Of a stretch of 64,000 nucleotides of DNA, positions 1 through 12,321 are shown piece by piece. The DNA is from Benincasa hispida (Eukaryota; Streptophyta; Magnoliopsida; Cucurbitales; Cucurbitaceae). Location: assembly GCF_009727055.1 (NCBI RefSeq), contig NC_052360.1, positions 67,342,973 through 67,406,972 of the forward strand, written 5' to 3'. The translations under genes were made by a program, and so were the position numbers. Below the pieces are notes generated by a model that saw only the letters and a list, made by a program, of their open reading frames with translations, made no database searches and was not told the DNA's origin. Position 1 is the first letter of the stretch, and the number at the start of each line of letters is the position of its first letter.

Positions 1-6
1 TGTTAT

Positions 7-2017
7 GTGCGCGCCAAATCATCGCATCTGGCGATTTGGCAAGAAAACTCCACGATGAGAAGGTGCGCCGTAACAACGCAATTTCGGCAGAAGAAAAAAA
101 AAAGAAAGCTCGAGGATGAGCAACGCATATTGCTGGCCTCAGAGCAATTTGAAAAAGACATGAGAGAAGAAGAAGAGGAAGAAAAGAAGAAGAAGGAAGA
201 GAAGGAGAAATGGCGCAAGGCCAATGTGCAGCGCATTAGAGAGAAGAAAAGAAAAGAAGTTGCAGAATGGAGAAGGGAAAAAGAAGAACAGCGCAAAGAA
301 CGGGAACGCAAACAAAGACAGAAGTCCCGTCTTGCGTTGGCTCAAGATAAGGGCAAAGTAAAAGTTGGAAGCAGTGAGCCTGCGTTGACCAAAAGGCGCC
401 CATCAACAAAGAAGGAAAATGATGACATGATGATGGAGATGGGTTTCTTTCCTGCATCAACGCCACTACCAGATTTAATTACAAGTGTTGTGCTGGAGCA
501 TGGGTGGGAGACATTCTACCAATGCTCATCCATCATAATTCCTATGGTAGTGAGAGCTTTTTATAATGGATGGCTCCATGACACCAAAGATGCGGTGATC
601 ATGAAAGGGTGGACAATGCCATTCAGCGCAAGGGACATCAACGAATTATATAAAATGGACATCCCGTATGCGCTGGGCAACAAAATTATTGATGATCCCG
701 AAGAAGAGCAAATGAAGGTGCGCTGAGAACATTAACGTAACCGGGCACTCAGTGGTCGGTATCTTTGAAAGGCATTGAGACCTTTGCATCTAACAAACTG
801 CTTCCTGAAGCGCGTCTTTGGGTTTACTTGGTGAAACGGCGACTCATCCCTACATCGCATGACAAAACAGTTTCAAGGGATCGAGTAATGGCTGCATATT
901 GCATATCACGCGGTATTCCGATTGACATAGGCCAATTGATTGCAAAGAAAAGTTGAGGTTTTGTAGGGCATGTGAGAGGCCAGTACTTCTTTCCTTGGAC
1001 GATTTCCAGCTTATACCTCTCTGTAGGTATAGGTATTAAAGAGGAGCCAATGCCAGAAGTCCACGGTCTCATCAACACAAAGATCTTGAGAATGCTTCTC
1101 AAGGACTCTCCTCACTACCCCGAGCTTCCACCTAAACAGCCCCTCATCGATCTGAATGCGCCACAACAACCCAAGCCGAAGAAGCAGTGCAAAGATGATA
1201 AAGGCAAGGAAAAAGTTCAANNNNNNNNNNNNNNNNNNNNNNNNNNNNNNNNNNNNNNNNNNNNNNNNNNNNNNNNNNNNNNNNNNNNNNNNNNNNNNNN
1301 NNNNNNNNNNNNNNNNNNNNNNNNNNNNNNNNNNNNNNNNNNNNNNNNNNNNNNNNNNNNNNNNNNNNNNNNNNNNNNNNNNNNNNNNNNCAAGAGCAAT
1401 CAACGCAAGACCAAATACCCTTGGACCCCTTATCTTTAATTATCCACCCTTCAAGCCCACCTATGGAACCCCTTTCCCCAGTCCCGGAACACTTTACAAA
1501 TCTCCTTCTTGCCCCCGACTCAGACAACGCATCCCTAGCAACATCTTCCCCCCATCCATCTCCACCGCATTTTTCTCCTCCATCGCTGCATGTTGATGAC
1601 CTACATGGTTTGGGTGAAGGCACTTCCGCTCAACCTCAAACCGTTGCTGGTGAAACATCGCAGGCGCATCCCACCACTGCAATCCTTGTTGCTGACCTAG
1701 CAGAGATCTGGTCACTTCTCTCCCAACAAAAAAATTTCTTCTGCCAAAGAATAACGGAGTTACAAGAGAGCCACGCAGAGTTGCAATGTAGTATTGCGAT
1801 GACGCGGCAGGTGCTGATCAATATTCAACGTAATATTTTCACTATTCACCTGAAGCAGAGACAAATGGCAAAGTGCAACCATGAATACTTTAACTTCTTG
1901 ATAGCCTATTTACATGGTTCTATGGTGCCTCCCCATTTACAGCAATCACTGCATTTTGAAGAAGCTCCTCGAGTTCCTCCACAAAATCCTCCTCCAGAGC
2001 CCCTGCCGCAACTCTAA
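7..2017 (+). pseudogene. Athila-type Gypsy third ORF (plant transposon-protein-like), decayed
   Basis: The reading frame opens with a very Lys/Glu/Arg-rich coiled-coil stretch (about residues 40-110). A conserved-looking block follows (LPDLITSVVLEHGWETFY, then SARDINELYKMDIP), of the kind found in plant retrotransposon proteins labelled putative plant transposon protein. The frame stops at 724-726 and resumes one frame over at 765. It has an in-frame TGA at 954-956, resumes at 972 and runs into an N gap at 1221-1390. A Pro/Ser-rich tail follows from 1421 to the stop at 2015-2017. Such ORFs usually lie between integrase and 3' LTR in Athila elements, which fits the LTR seen downstream. The precise function is unknown; an env-like or accessory role is only a guess. 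Frameshift and stop make it a pseudogene unless the assembly is faulty. Confidence 0.6.
1221..1390. other. Assembly gap or masked stretch, 170 N
   Basis: 170 consecutive N bases inside the Gypsy third ORF. Nothing can be read here. Confidence 0.99.
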
Positions 2018-2943
2018 ATTTGAGGGTGTGCCACCTTCTCAATAAATCTGAAATTTTTCGTTTGCGGCCATTCTTTTATTCATTCATTATTTTTTATGTG
2101 TAGAAGCTATACCTTGATTTTTTGTACATGCTTAAATTTTATGTTGCGATTATTGTAATTCTTTGTATACTTAGTTAATTTTAATACAACTGAGTAACTA
2201 TTCTTTTCATATGCGTTAGCCTCTTAACTTATCATCCTTTTCAATTATTGCGGTAATTCTTGTCTTTTATTTTGCATTATTAATTGCGTTTCCATGATAA
2301 GTAATATGTATACCCTTAGCAATATTTCTTACACTTTGCACTTTCTGACTAACACTTAAATAATTCTTCGCAATAGCATTGCTTTACCTTTTCTATTTCA
2401 AGACTCTGCTCAAACCTTCTTTTCAAAATTTTAACTAAGTGTTGTGTCTTTTCTGTCCAAAAAAAAAAAAAAAAAAGAAGAGAAAATAAGAATATAAGAG
2501 ACAACTCCTCTGATCAGCAAAAGTAAAACTTGGCTGAAAATCAAAAGTTGAGGTTAAGATTGGTACACAACCGAAATTGGATGCTCGCATGACACCCATG
2601 GGAGCAAGCCAAAACGAAAGGTATAACCATGACCAACAGTCTCTAATAAAATGATGCAAACCAGGCCACTACATAAAGACGCACTTAGTTATTTTTGCAA
2701 GAAGAGGTAAACATTTTTCTCAAAACAAGAAGACAATTTTTGGGTAGAGGTTTGTTGTAGAAAAGAATAAAGTAGAGCTTGTTGATGAATTGTTAAAGGA
2801 TAGAAGGAATTTGTGTTGTTAATTAATTTTGTAGAGGTGGAGCATTCGGAGCAGCCAATCGACGCAAAGTTAGGATAAGAATTGAGCGAAATTGTCTTAG
2901 TTGAAGATATGCTTGAGGACAAGCATATATCTAAATTTGGGGG
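2018..2943 (+). other. Gypsy 3' spacer between third ORF and LTR
   Basis: AT-rich non-coding stretch with an A run at about 2460-2475. It starts right after the third ORF stop with TAAATTTGAGGGTGTG and ends with the near-identical purine-rich TAAATTTGGGGGTGTG at about 2932-2947, a good polypurine-tract candidate just before the LTR. No gene seen. Confidence 0.45.
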
Positions 2944-2945
2944 TG

Positions 2946-4458
2946 TGATAACTTGTAGAAATACAAGTTATTTATATTGTTTTATTTAGATATTGTGGCA
3001 AAAGAGAGGAAAGTTGCGTCGATAATATAACAATTGGCTGAGAAATACGAAAATTATAAAATGTCGTGAACGCATCCACTAACCCCATTGCGATGGCGAA
3101 ATAGAATGTTCCAGTCTCTGTTTTATAGGAAAGAGGTCACCGCATGCGTTAATAGCTCGAGGAAAAAATGTACAATGCATCTACATCGCATGCGGCGATC
3201 GATCGAAGATGTGAAGAGAAACGCATTCGCGGACGATTCTGACAAGTGTACAACTTTCTGTTGTACGATTCTAACAGATTGATCGTGGAGCAGAGAGGAA
3301 TTTCCCATTATGCCATGGCAGGAATTATCAGAATTATACAGTGGGATCACAAATTCAAAGAACCAAGGTCTTGTCTATAAATAGTTTCCTTGAAATCATT
3401 GCAAGGAGGAGGGGAAGGGGGGGTGGAGAGAGGCTGGTCTGAAGAGACTTTACAGAGAAAATCTGGGAGAACTACGAGACAAGGCTTAAAAGTGAGTCTC
3501 CGAGCAAGGAATTCTTTCCATTCTCGAAGCTGAAGCTCTATGCAAAAGGTCAATTCTACCGGGAAAGCAAGCCTGAGAGGGAAGCTTTCCTCTCCACTTC
3601 ATCCATATNNNNNNNNNNNNNNNNNNNNNNNNNNNNNNNNNNNNNNNNNNNNNNNNNNNNNNNNNNNNNNNNNNNNNNNNNNNNNNNNNNNNNNNNNNNN
3701 NNNNNNNNNNNNNNNNNNNNNNNNNNNNNNNNNNNNNNNNNNNNNNNNNNNNNNNNNNNNNNNNNNNNNNNNNNNNNNNNNNNNNNNNNNNNNNNNNNNN
3801 NNNNNNNNNNNNNNNNNNNNNNNNNNNNNNNNNNNNNNNNNNNNNNNNNNNNNNNNNNNNNNNNNNNNNNNNNNNNNNNNNNNNNNNNNNNNNNNNNNNN
3901 NNNNNNNNNNNNNNNNNNNNNNNNNNNNNNNNNNNNNNNNNNNNNNNNACTAAAGCAAGAAGTATTTCCAGAGATGGAAACAACCTTGCGTTCATCACAT
4001 TCATCTCTGTTTCACCATAGACGTATGGGAATGTGGCCGATCACTGAAAGGTGTACGCCAAGGGAAAGCGGAACCTTAGTTGCGTCCTTAACGCGATTGA
4101 CGAAATTGCGATGTTCTTTCTCTTTACTAATTCTCTTTCTGCCTCATTCATAAGACTTGCCATCGCATTCATAGATTCTTTTGTACAACTTCATAGCCAG
4201 TCCTCGCCCAATGTATCATAGTAGTTTAGGAATTTATTTTACAACGCATTTTACTTTCAATCCAATTTATATTTCTGCAAAACCAAAATTCTTTATTCTT
4301 TATTATAACCGGTCGCATATATCACATTAGTATCACATCTAACGACAACAATCCCCGTGTTCGACCTCGAAATAAATCATGAGGACAGAAAACTGATGAC
4401 TGTCAATCTCGAATTAAGTTGACAAGCCGTTAACGATCTACTGTAGTAAGTACACTCA
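2946..4458 (+). repeat. Gypsy (Athila-type) LTR, contains N gap
   Basis: The LTR starts with TG right after a polypurine tract and has a perfect 8-bp hairpin near its start (2950-2969). A TATA-like TCTATAAATAG lies at about 3374-3384, and the sequence then runs as R/U5. The end at CA (4458) is inferred from the GGTGACAAATATTCGGCGC stretch that follows, which looks like a worn tRNA primer-binding region. The end is uncertain by tens of bases, and 3609-3948 is unknown sequence. Confidence 0.5.
3609..3948. other. Assembly gap or masked stretch, 340 N
   Basis: 340 consecutive N bases inside the LTR. The length is exactly twice that of the first gap. Confidence 0.99.
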
Positions 4459-5750
4459 ACTTTTTGGTGACAAATATTCGGCGCATCAGACAGAGAATTA
4501 ATGGCATCCCATCAGTGCAATCATAAGATAGAAGAAACCTTTCACCTCAAAGCTCTATAAATACCGGAGGCCACCTTCAGTGAAGAAGTTCGACAGTTAG
4601 ATAATTTTTCATATAGATAGAAATAGCCTTGTTCATAGTTTTTATTTTACTTAGAAGGCAGAAGCAAGGGAAGTGAGATTTTACTGAGAGATCGTTTCGG
4701 TGAACTTGAAAGTGTGCCAGAAGCGTCGAGATCAAAGAGAGGGCCAACTCCTGCGGAAGTAGGAACATATTTTGAACAAAATAGAGTTAACAGTGTAAAA
4801 GCCTTGGGAAGCAAGGAATTTCTACCAGGCTCTCTATCCTTATCTTCCATTGTCATTTTGTACTCTGAACTGATTCATAGAAATGGAATTTACATCTTTA
4901 TATCTGTTCACTCTCTGTACATTACGCATGAGTAGCTAAATCTGTTGAATGGGTTGAGAAGCACTTAACTAGCATAACTGGGGATCTTCATTCTATGCAA
5001 TTATCTTGTATTATGTATGCGTCATTCGTCCATTAGAGATACTCGGGAAGGTAGTCTAAGGATAGAACTTAGGCTTGGAAAAGTCAGGTTAGAATCTAGG
5101 CTCGGGAAAGTCAGATTAGAAACGCATAATCAAGAGATAGAAGCTTAGGAATAAGCGTTGTTTGCTATTAACGCATCGCATGCATCCTAGAGATAGGTTA
5201 TGATTGTATGCGGTTACCTTGCCCTTGTGTGCATCTTGCATCATCGCATAGGCAAGAAGTAGAGACTTAGGAATAAGCTCTATAGACATTATCGCATTCA
5301 TCGCATGCGTCCTAAAATTAGAAGCTACCACATCTACATTGGAAAATGATTTGCTGTCGCATGAGTGTAGCATGATCGTATAGTTTGAACGCATTCTCGG
5401 GAAACGTTAGCTAAAGACCTTCTTAACCCGTTCTTCCGCATACTCAGTGTATTTGTCGCATAATCATTATTTTCTCAAATCCGCTGCATACTTTTTATAC
5501 TTCAAACAACAAACCAACCAAACCCTTAATTTATTTGTTACCACAAAGTGATCTAAAAATTACTACCGCATATTGTTTTCCTTAGTCTCTGAATTCGACC
5601 CTGGACTTACCAGGAAACTCAGTAGAATTTATACTTGGGTTCTGCTTAGAAAACTTGTTGCACAACACATTTTCCATCACCGCAATCCTTCCATTATTTC
5701 ATCGCATAAAATAACGCATTAGATGTGATGGAATACGAGACATACGCAGC
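4459..5750 (+). other. Gypsy leader-like untranslated region
   Basis: No gene seen. It begins with a worn primer-binding-like sequence. It carries TTCGACCCTGGACTTACCAG near 5590-5612, a motif that recurs reverse-complemented near 56790. CGCAT/ATGCG words are very frequent. A second TATA-like CTCTATAAATACC lies at about 4552-4564. This fits the leader between a 5' LTR and gag of an Athila-like element, or part of a second LTR. Confidence 0.35.
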
Positions 5751-6510
5751 AGAATTGGGACCTAATTACACTCTAATTACTTCTAAATTAAAGGATAATA
5801 GCATGCAATTGAAGGAAAAACAGTGATTAAAAATGATGAGATGCTACCCTTGAAGCTCCCAAACAACGCTTTTCCTCGCCGAATCTCGACCCGAACATGG
5901 ACGGACCACCATTAGAGTTGACCTACTATCCTCTGGACTCAGAACCGAGTTGTGGGACCCAGTGGATGAAGAGAACCGAGAGAGAGAAAAGAGATGAAAA
6001 TAAGGTATGGAATTTTGAGTAGGTTTGGGTGTTTCCTTTTTTTTTCACAAAGTTGTAATTTTCCAGCCCAAATATCAAAAAACTAATTTTCAAAATGGCA
6101 AAAGTATTTTAACTAAATTAAAAAGCCCAATTTATAGAAAAAAGGCATGCAACAATTGCATGAAAAAACTTCACAAAAAACCTACACCTAGAATCCGCTC
6201 ACTTAGTGTCTCCACTATAAGCCAACACCTAGCCCACTATTTTGTTAGTGGAATTATCCAACAAAAGTTTGGATTTTCCCACTAACTATAGTTAAAGGGC
6301 AAAATAGTCATTTGGTCAAAGTTTGACTTTGACCAAAATGTCAACATTTTGACTTTTTATGATTTTTTTCCGTGTTGATTAATTTTGACCTCCGGAGCAT
6401 GAATCCGCATTCATTTTCTCGAAATTCAAATTCTGCGGAGGTATACCAGGTGCTGAGAGTTGGGAAACTATTCCATTTCTATCATATAGTTATAGAACTC
6501 AAAATCCAAA
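5751..6510 (-). repeat. Probable Copia LTR remnant
   Basis: Non-coding stretch directly downstream, on the minus strand, of the Copia pol remnant. It holds the GCATGC and CTTTGAAG-type words seen near the 3' ends of the other Copia LTRs here, and a low-complexity TTTGACTTTGACC region at 6319-6350. The boundaries are not resolved. Confidence 0.35.
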
Positions 6511-6521
6511 AACTCTCCACC

Positions 6522-7541
6522 TCAATCAGATCGAAGTGATTTAATCATTTTACTTAATGCATTTTCAACTTCAACCTTGAACTCTTTGAACTTTTCAAAA
6601 GTTTCAGACTTATGTTGCATTAAATAAACGTACCCATACCTTGAATAATCATCAGTAAAAGTGATGAAGTATTCATAGCCTCCCCTGGCTCGCACATTCA
6701 TCAGACCACAAACGTCTGAATGCACTAACTCTAGAGGCTCTTTGGCCCTATAACCTTTTCCAGTGAAAAGTCTTTTAGTCATTTTGCCTTCAAGGCATGA
6801 CTCGCACACAGGTAAATAATTTTCTTCTAACTCGCTTAGAAATCCATTCTTCACCAACCTCTTAATTCTATTGAGACTGATGTGGCCTAAACGTAGGTGC
6901 CAAAGTTGAGCATTTTCTTTAGGAAAAACTTTAAATCATTTGTTTTGAGTTATGACAGTTTTATACATCCGTTTGTTATGGAGAAAATTTGTTGCTAATG
7001 GCCTTAGCACATACAAATTATTTTCCAGTTGAGTTGAACATATATCAACACCACTTTTCATAATAAACACTTTATTAACAAAAAATAAAGTGTATAGTTA
7101 CATTCAAGCAAAGACTTTACAGAAAAAAAAAGTCTCTCTTTAACTCAGGAACTACATAAACATTATTCAGAATGATAATCCTATTCTGTAAAGTCAACTG
7201 GAGACCTCCTACTTCCACAATAGAGACAACGTGCCTGGCTCCAACTTGCATCGTCATCTCACTAGCACCATGTTGCCACCAGGAACTAATTCCCTGAAAT
7301 GAAGAACAAACATGGTTAATGGTCCAAAGTCAATAATCCAGGCAGAATCATCATTCTCCACTAAACAAGTTTTCAAAACTAGTAAATCATATTTACCTTG
7401 TTTGGTCTTCTTCTTCTCAGCCAAATAACAAGGGCAGTTCCGCTTCCAGTGACTGTCAACGCATACACTTAGAACGTAGTGTCGCAAAGTATCTTTATCA
7501 TAAAGCACTTGAGCACATAGCACAACATCACTTTCATTCAT
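6522..7541 (-). pseudogene. Copia gag-pol remnant (zinc knuckle, protease, GAG-pre-integrase, integrase N-part)
   Basis: On the minus strand, reading from 7541 down, there is a worn zinc knuckle (SHWKRNCPCYLAEKKK). A protease-like segment follows (WIID-FG where an active Ty1/Copia protease has D-S-G). Near 6910 comes a GAG-pre-integrase stretch (LWHLRLGHISLNRIKRLV) with the CESCLEGKM zinc-binding half. The start of the integrase core follows (LVHSDVCG, then YFITFTDDYSRYGYVYLM). The frame is broken between about 6920 and 7254. Integrase is cut at about 6522, and reverse transcriptase and RNase H are missing. It is related to the gag at 51010-51924. A dead fragment. Confidence 0.85.
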
Positions 7542-7799
7542 TCATCAGTGCAATAGATAGATAACATTCCATTTATATTCGCACAAGTTTATGGCAACAT
7601 GAGCTTGTAACATAATATCTATCATCACAGTGCATGCATAATAAATAATAAATAAATAAATAAAGATTCAAAATTATTATTACAAGTTTATGGTGCCGTT
7701 TCTGGGACATGAACTTGCATTTCATTCATCCATCATGTAGTGTGCATAAGTAATACAAAACATACACAGCATAACATACATTTGTATCCTTACAAGACC
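7542..7799 (-). other. Short AT-rich stretch next to Copia remnant
   Basis: Contains an (AATA)n-like microsatellite at about 7640-7665 and no gene. It joins the Copia remnant to the MULE. Confidence 0.3.
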
Positions 7800-8442
7800 A
7801 TAGACAAGTAACGACTGTGGTAGTTGGCCAGCTAATCAAAGTCAAGTTTATAGACATAGGACGTGTTTATAAACCACATCACATCATTGAAGATATGAGG
7901 AAAGAGTATAGCATAAACATAAGCTACGACAAAGCTTGGCGTGTAAGAGAAACCGCCTATGCTCTCAATAGGGTACTTCAGAAGACACACGTCGTTTTAC
8001 ATGCTTATAGAAAAGCGTGAAAAATAGAGAATTCAGATACAATGTTTGAAATCAAATTTGAAGATGATGTGCATTTCAAGTATATGTTTATGGCATTAGG
8101 GCCTTATATTAGAGGTTTTACAAGTTGTCAACCTATGATTATTGTGGATGGATCGCATTTGAGAGGAAAGTACAAAGGTACCATGTTGGTCGACGTTTCC
8201 ATGGACAGTAACAATTAAGTATACCCACTAGCATATGTCATAGTGGATAATGAAATCGATCAAGCACGGAAATGATTTATGTTGAATTTGAAGTGTACTC
8301 TTGGAGACCCCCTAACTTTGTATTCGTGTCAGATCAGATTATATCTATGGGCAATGTTATTCGTATAATTTTTCCACTGCATTTTATGGATTATGCAGTA
8401 CCACATAGAAAATAACATTATTTGAAACTTTAAAGACAATAC
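7800..8442 (+). pseudogene. MuDR-like (MULE) transposase, N-terminal and catalytic part
   Basis: The translation 7817-8017 (IIEDMRKEYSINISYDKAW, then ALNRVLQKTHVVLHAYRKA) and, one frame over from 8041, (MFEIKFEDDVHFKYMFMALG, then IIVDGSHLRGKYKGTMLVDV, VYPLAYVIVDNE) matches the MULE transposase pattern. The D-G-[ST]-H-L block holds the first catalytic Asp of the MULE core. A stop at about 8216 and frameshifts disable it. The rest of the gene resumes after the LTR insertion at 12322. Left TSD candidate AATAC at 8438-8442. Confidence 0.8.
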
Positions 8443-11400
8443 TGTTAGGTTGTATGTTCTAAACTCGCAGTTTGTAAAGTTACACATTTTCTATTATCAA
8501 TAAAAATGTTATTCAACATTTCTTCAATAAAATTGTTATTGAATTTGTAAATTGCACTTGTAAAGACTAAATCCAATAAACTACGATCTATGGCTATTAT
8601 ATGAATACTTGAACTTTATGTAGAGACATAAAGATGAATCAAGTTCAAGTAAATAGTCAAAATAGTATATAGTATACGTATAAGGTTGGGTGCCTTATTC
8701 TAGTAACACTATCGAATGCGGCCCACTCTGTAGTTGTTACAATTTTTCGTAAAGTGCTACAAACGAAGTGATCTTGGTTCATTCATGTATTGACATGAGG
8801 AGTGAAGGCGTTCTTTGCAATGAGTTTCCATAAGATCGGACCAAGAAATTAGTCACTCTTACTTTATAACACTATTTACTGTTTAAGATTGACTTTTTTA
8901 CTTAGATGACTTAGGTAACTCGATCTTAATCCTGAGCTAAGTATGAACTCCTGTTTATTCGGGATTATCCTTATATTTGCATAGGTGGGGGTTAGCTTAA
9001 CAACGTCGACTCAATAAGCCTCCCATTTCAGGGGTAAGACCGAGTAGATAGCTGAGGACATATAGTGCAAGAAGGAATTCACACCTACCCGATTTAGGGA
9101 TAAGAGGAAGGTTGTTTTCTTAAGTGCTAAATCCAGATCTTGAACAAGGGGCCCCACCCTCTCATTGGACCGGAAAGGACTAGCTTTAGTGATTGGATCA
9201 AAAACTAATTGTTCATTAAAGAATTAGTGGAACTTAAAGAGCTAGATGTAATTTTGAGGGTAAAATAGCTTATGGACCCAACCATTATTACGAACAACCT
9301 GTGAATGGTCGATTTTTTTATTATAGTTAAATCAAGTGGATACAAATATATCTACAATGAGAAGAGTGCAACTATCGAGCTATAGTGGTGTGACTCGGTA
9401 GTTAAGGAATATTGATTAATTTGGTATAAAGAGTTTTAACCAATTAATCTCAAATCATTGGAGCTCATGATTTGTAGGTTCATAAGGGCCCTCTACTAGC
9501 TCGTAAAATATGACATCTTGGAGTAGTAAATTGAGTGAATTTGGAATAACTTCAATTTGAAGTGTTCAAATTGAATTTCAATTTGAAATGTTCAAATTGA
9601 ATTTAGGGTTTGAATTTGAATAGTTCAAATTCAAATTAGGGTTTGTATAATTATATTTGATATAATTAATTAACGTTTAATTTATCGAAATTAAACGAAA
9701 TTGGAGAGTTTATAATATTTAAATATTAATTAAATGAATAGGATTCATGTTTAAAATTAGGTGTGTGATTAATTTAATATTTGATATTAATGTAGGATTG
9801 TATCAGCAACAACAAAAGCACGAGGATCATCTAAGCACTCTAATTCACTAATTTTGGCAAAATATAAAGCATGTTCTTGCAGAAAATAAGTGAGTTTCAA
9901 GACATATCTCTTGTGGAACTTCTTCAAAGCTCCTTCTCCAGCTGCTATCTTCTCCAAATCTTGTTGTAGACCACCTCAAGATCTTCTCCACTATTCTCTT
10001 AGTGCTCTATATTGAGTTGTGGGACTCAAAATAAGCTTGAATCAAGGGATGAAGAAGAAAAGCTCATAGCAGCAATCTAGGTGAAGAACCCTTTCTTCAA
10101 ACCGAAATTTCTCTAAAATTCTCTATTGATTGCATGCTCGAATTTCACTTTAATTTGTTTACTATATTGCAGATCAACATGCAAAGGAGAGACTTGCATG
10201 AGTTGCAACTCATATTTGGAGAAGACAAGGCAAAGAAGATGCTATTTATGTGAGCTACTTAGAAGATGGATAATGGAAAACAAGCTTTTTCCATATTTGT
10301 GTTTTGTTTTCTCTTTTTCAATTTTATCTCAAAAATAAAAATTTGATTTTAAAATTCATTTTGATTTTAAAACTGAAAAAAATTTAAATAAAACTTAATT
10401 AATTTAATATCAAATATTAAATTAATTTTTACACAAATACATCTTTATATATTTAAATCATATTTAAATATATAAATTCTCCTATTCTGTTTAATTCTCA
10501 AATTAAACATGTAATTATATCTCATATAATTACTAATTCTCTTAATTCTAATTTGAACGTTTCAAATTAACTTATCACACTATTCTAGAGCTAGTCCGTT
10601 ACGAGCTACAGGGGGACCTCGTGGACCTACATGGGCTCCAACGATCCAAGATTAATTGACTAAACTTATTAAACCAAATTAATCCTCATTCGTTAACTAA
10701 TGGGTCACTCTACTAAAGCCCATAGTTGCACTCCTTTCACTGTAGATATATTATGTCCACATGATTTAATCATAATCAGCAAATCGACCCTTCACAGGTT
10801 GTTCGTAATAACAGTTGGGTCAAATATCTGTTTTACCCCCAGATTACATCTTATTCCTCAAGTCCCTACTGATCCTCTAATGAACACCTGGTTTGTGATC
10901 CAATCACTAAACCAAACTCTCTCAGCCCAAGAGAGGGTGGGGCCCCTTGTTCAAGACCTGGATTCAGTACTTTAGAGAACAACCTTTCTCCTATCCCTAA
11001 ATTGAGTAGGCGTGAACTCCGTCTCGCACCCTATGTCCCTAACTATCTATTTGGTCTTATCCTTGAAATGGGAGTCTTATTGAGCCGGCGCTGTTGAGCC
11101 AACCCTCACCTATGCAAAGCTAAAGGCAATCCCGAATAAACAGGAGTTCATAGTTAGCTCAAGATTAAGATCGAGTTACCTAGGTCATCTAGGCAAAACA
11201 GTCAGTCTTAAACAGTAAACAACGTTATAAAGTAAGAGTGACTTATTTCTTGGTCCTGATCTTATGCAAACTCATTGCATAGGACGTTCCCACTCCTCAT
11301 GTCATAACATGTATGAATTAGGATCACATCGTATGTAGCACTTTATAACTCTTTGTAACAACTACAGAGTAGGCCGCATCTAATGGTGTTACCAGAATAA

Positions 11401-12321
11401 GATACCCAACCTTATTCATGTACCATAGATCATTTTGACTATTTATTCGAACCTGATCCACTCTTATGTCTCCACATAAAGTTCAAGTACTCATACAATA
11501 ATCATGGGTCTTAGTTTATTGGATTTAGAATTTCATACAATTTATGAAATCTATAATAAGTATATTGATTATAGAAAATGTTTATCATTTTACAAACTGC
11601 GAGTTTTAGGACATAAAACCCAACAATTAAATTATTATTTAATTAATTCAATTTTTTTAATTAATTAAAATCAAATTAATTTTCGATTTTAATTCAATTT
11701 GAGAAATTGATTTATAAAATTTTGAATTAATTAAATAAGAATTCAATTTTATTTTTTTATTTTAATTTTAGTTAATTTTGAATTAATTAAAGTTAGAAAT
11801 TAAAATGTAAATTGAAAATTAAAATAGGAGATAATGGAAACATCCAAGGTTTTGGATGTTTTGGTGGATTCATCTCCATCCAAACACCTAGCCCACTACC
11901 AAACACAAATTGAGCTGGCCATGGTTGAGACTCCTTAGTGCTTACATGCATGAGATGCATAAAAAAAACTTCAATTTTGTGAGATGAAGCTGATAGAGTT
12001 GTTGGAAATCTGAAAATTTCTGAAGAACTCTCTTCTCTCAAACTCTCTCTAATTCCATTCACAATTCATCTCAATTAAGAGTTCCACCACTCAGATTCAA
12101 GGCTGAGAATAGTACAGAAAATCTCTTGGTAATTCACTGAGGTATTCAAGCTGAGAATTCGTGGAGGGCAGCTTGGATTTGGAGGATTCTACAAAGGTAT
12201 AATGTTCTTGAAACCCTTTTCTGGAAAATTTGGTTTTGCATGCTTTTAGAACTCAAATTAAATGTAATTAGAGTACTTATTGATTCTAATTACTTCCGTT
12301 GCATGCTTTTTTATCCCTTCA
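8443..12321 (+). mobile_element. Solo-LTR-like copy (family 1) inserted in MULE transposase, itself split
   Basis: Starts TGTTAGGTTGTATGTTC and ends CCCTTCA. The flanks AATAC (8438-8442) and AGTAC (12322-12326) look like a 5-bp target duplication with one change. It is interrupted at 9791-11625 by a second LTR of the same family in opposite orientation, so its own length is about 2.04 kb. No internal retrotransposon genes, hence solo LTR. The MULE coding sequence continues on both sides, which independently supports the boundaries. Confidence 0.7.
9791..11625 (-). mobile_element. Solo LTR (family 1), reverse orientation, nested
   Basis: On the minus strand it begins TGTTGGGTTTTATGTCC at 11625 and ends CA at 9791. 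It is flanked by perfect 5-bp repeats ATTAA at 9786-9790 and 11626-11630. The segment near 11587-11625 is the reverse complement of the host LTR start at 8443 (shared CTCGCAGTTTGTAAA). The ORFs at 10126-10338 and 10700-10975 lie inside it and have no protein-like features. Confidence 0.8.

Noticed and set aside
3..345. Minus-strand Phe/Ser/Leu-rich ORFs at the window start
   Set aside because: Antisense of the Lys/Glu-rich coiled coil of the Gypsy ORF.
4714..4935. 73-codon plus ORF in the Gypsy leader
   Set aside because: Short, with no motif; it lies in untranslated leader-like DNA.
10126..10975. Two ORFs of 70-91 codons
   Set aside because: Both fall inside the reverse solo LTR and share no protein family features; sibling LTRs do not keep the frames as far as can be judged.
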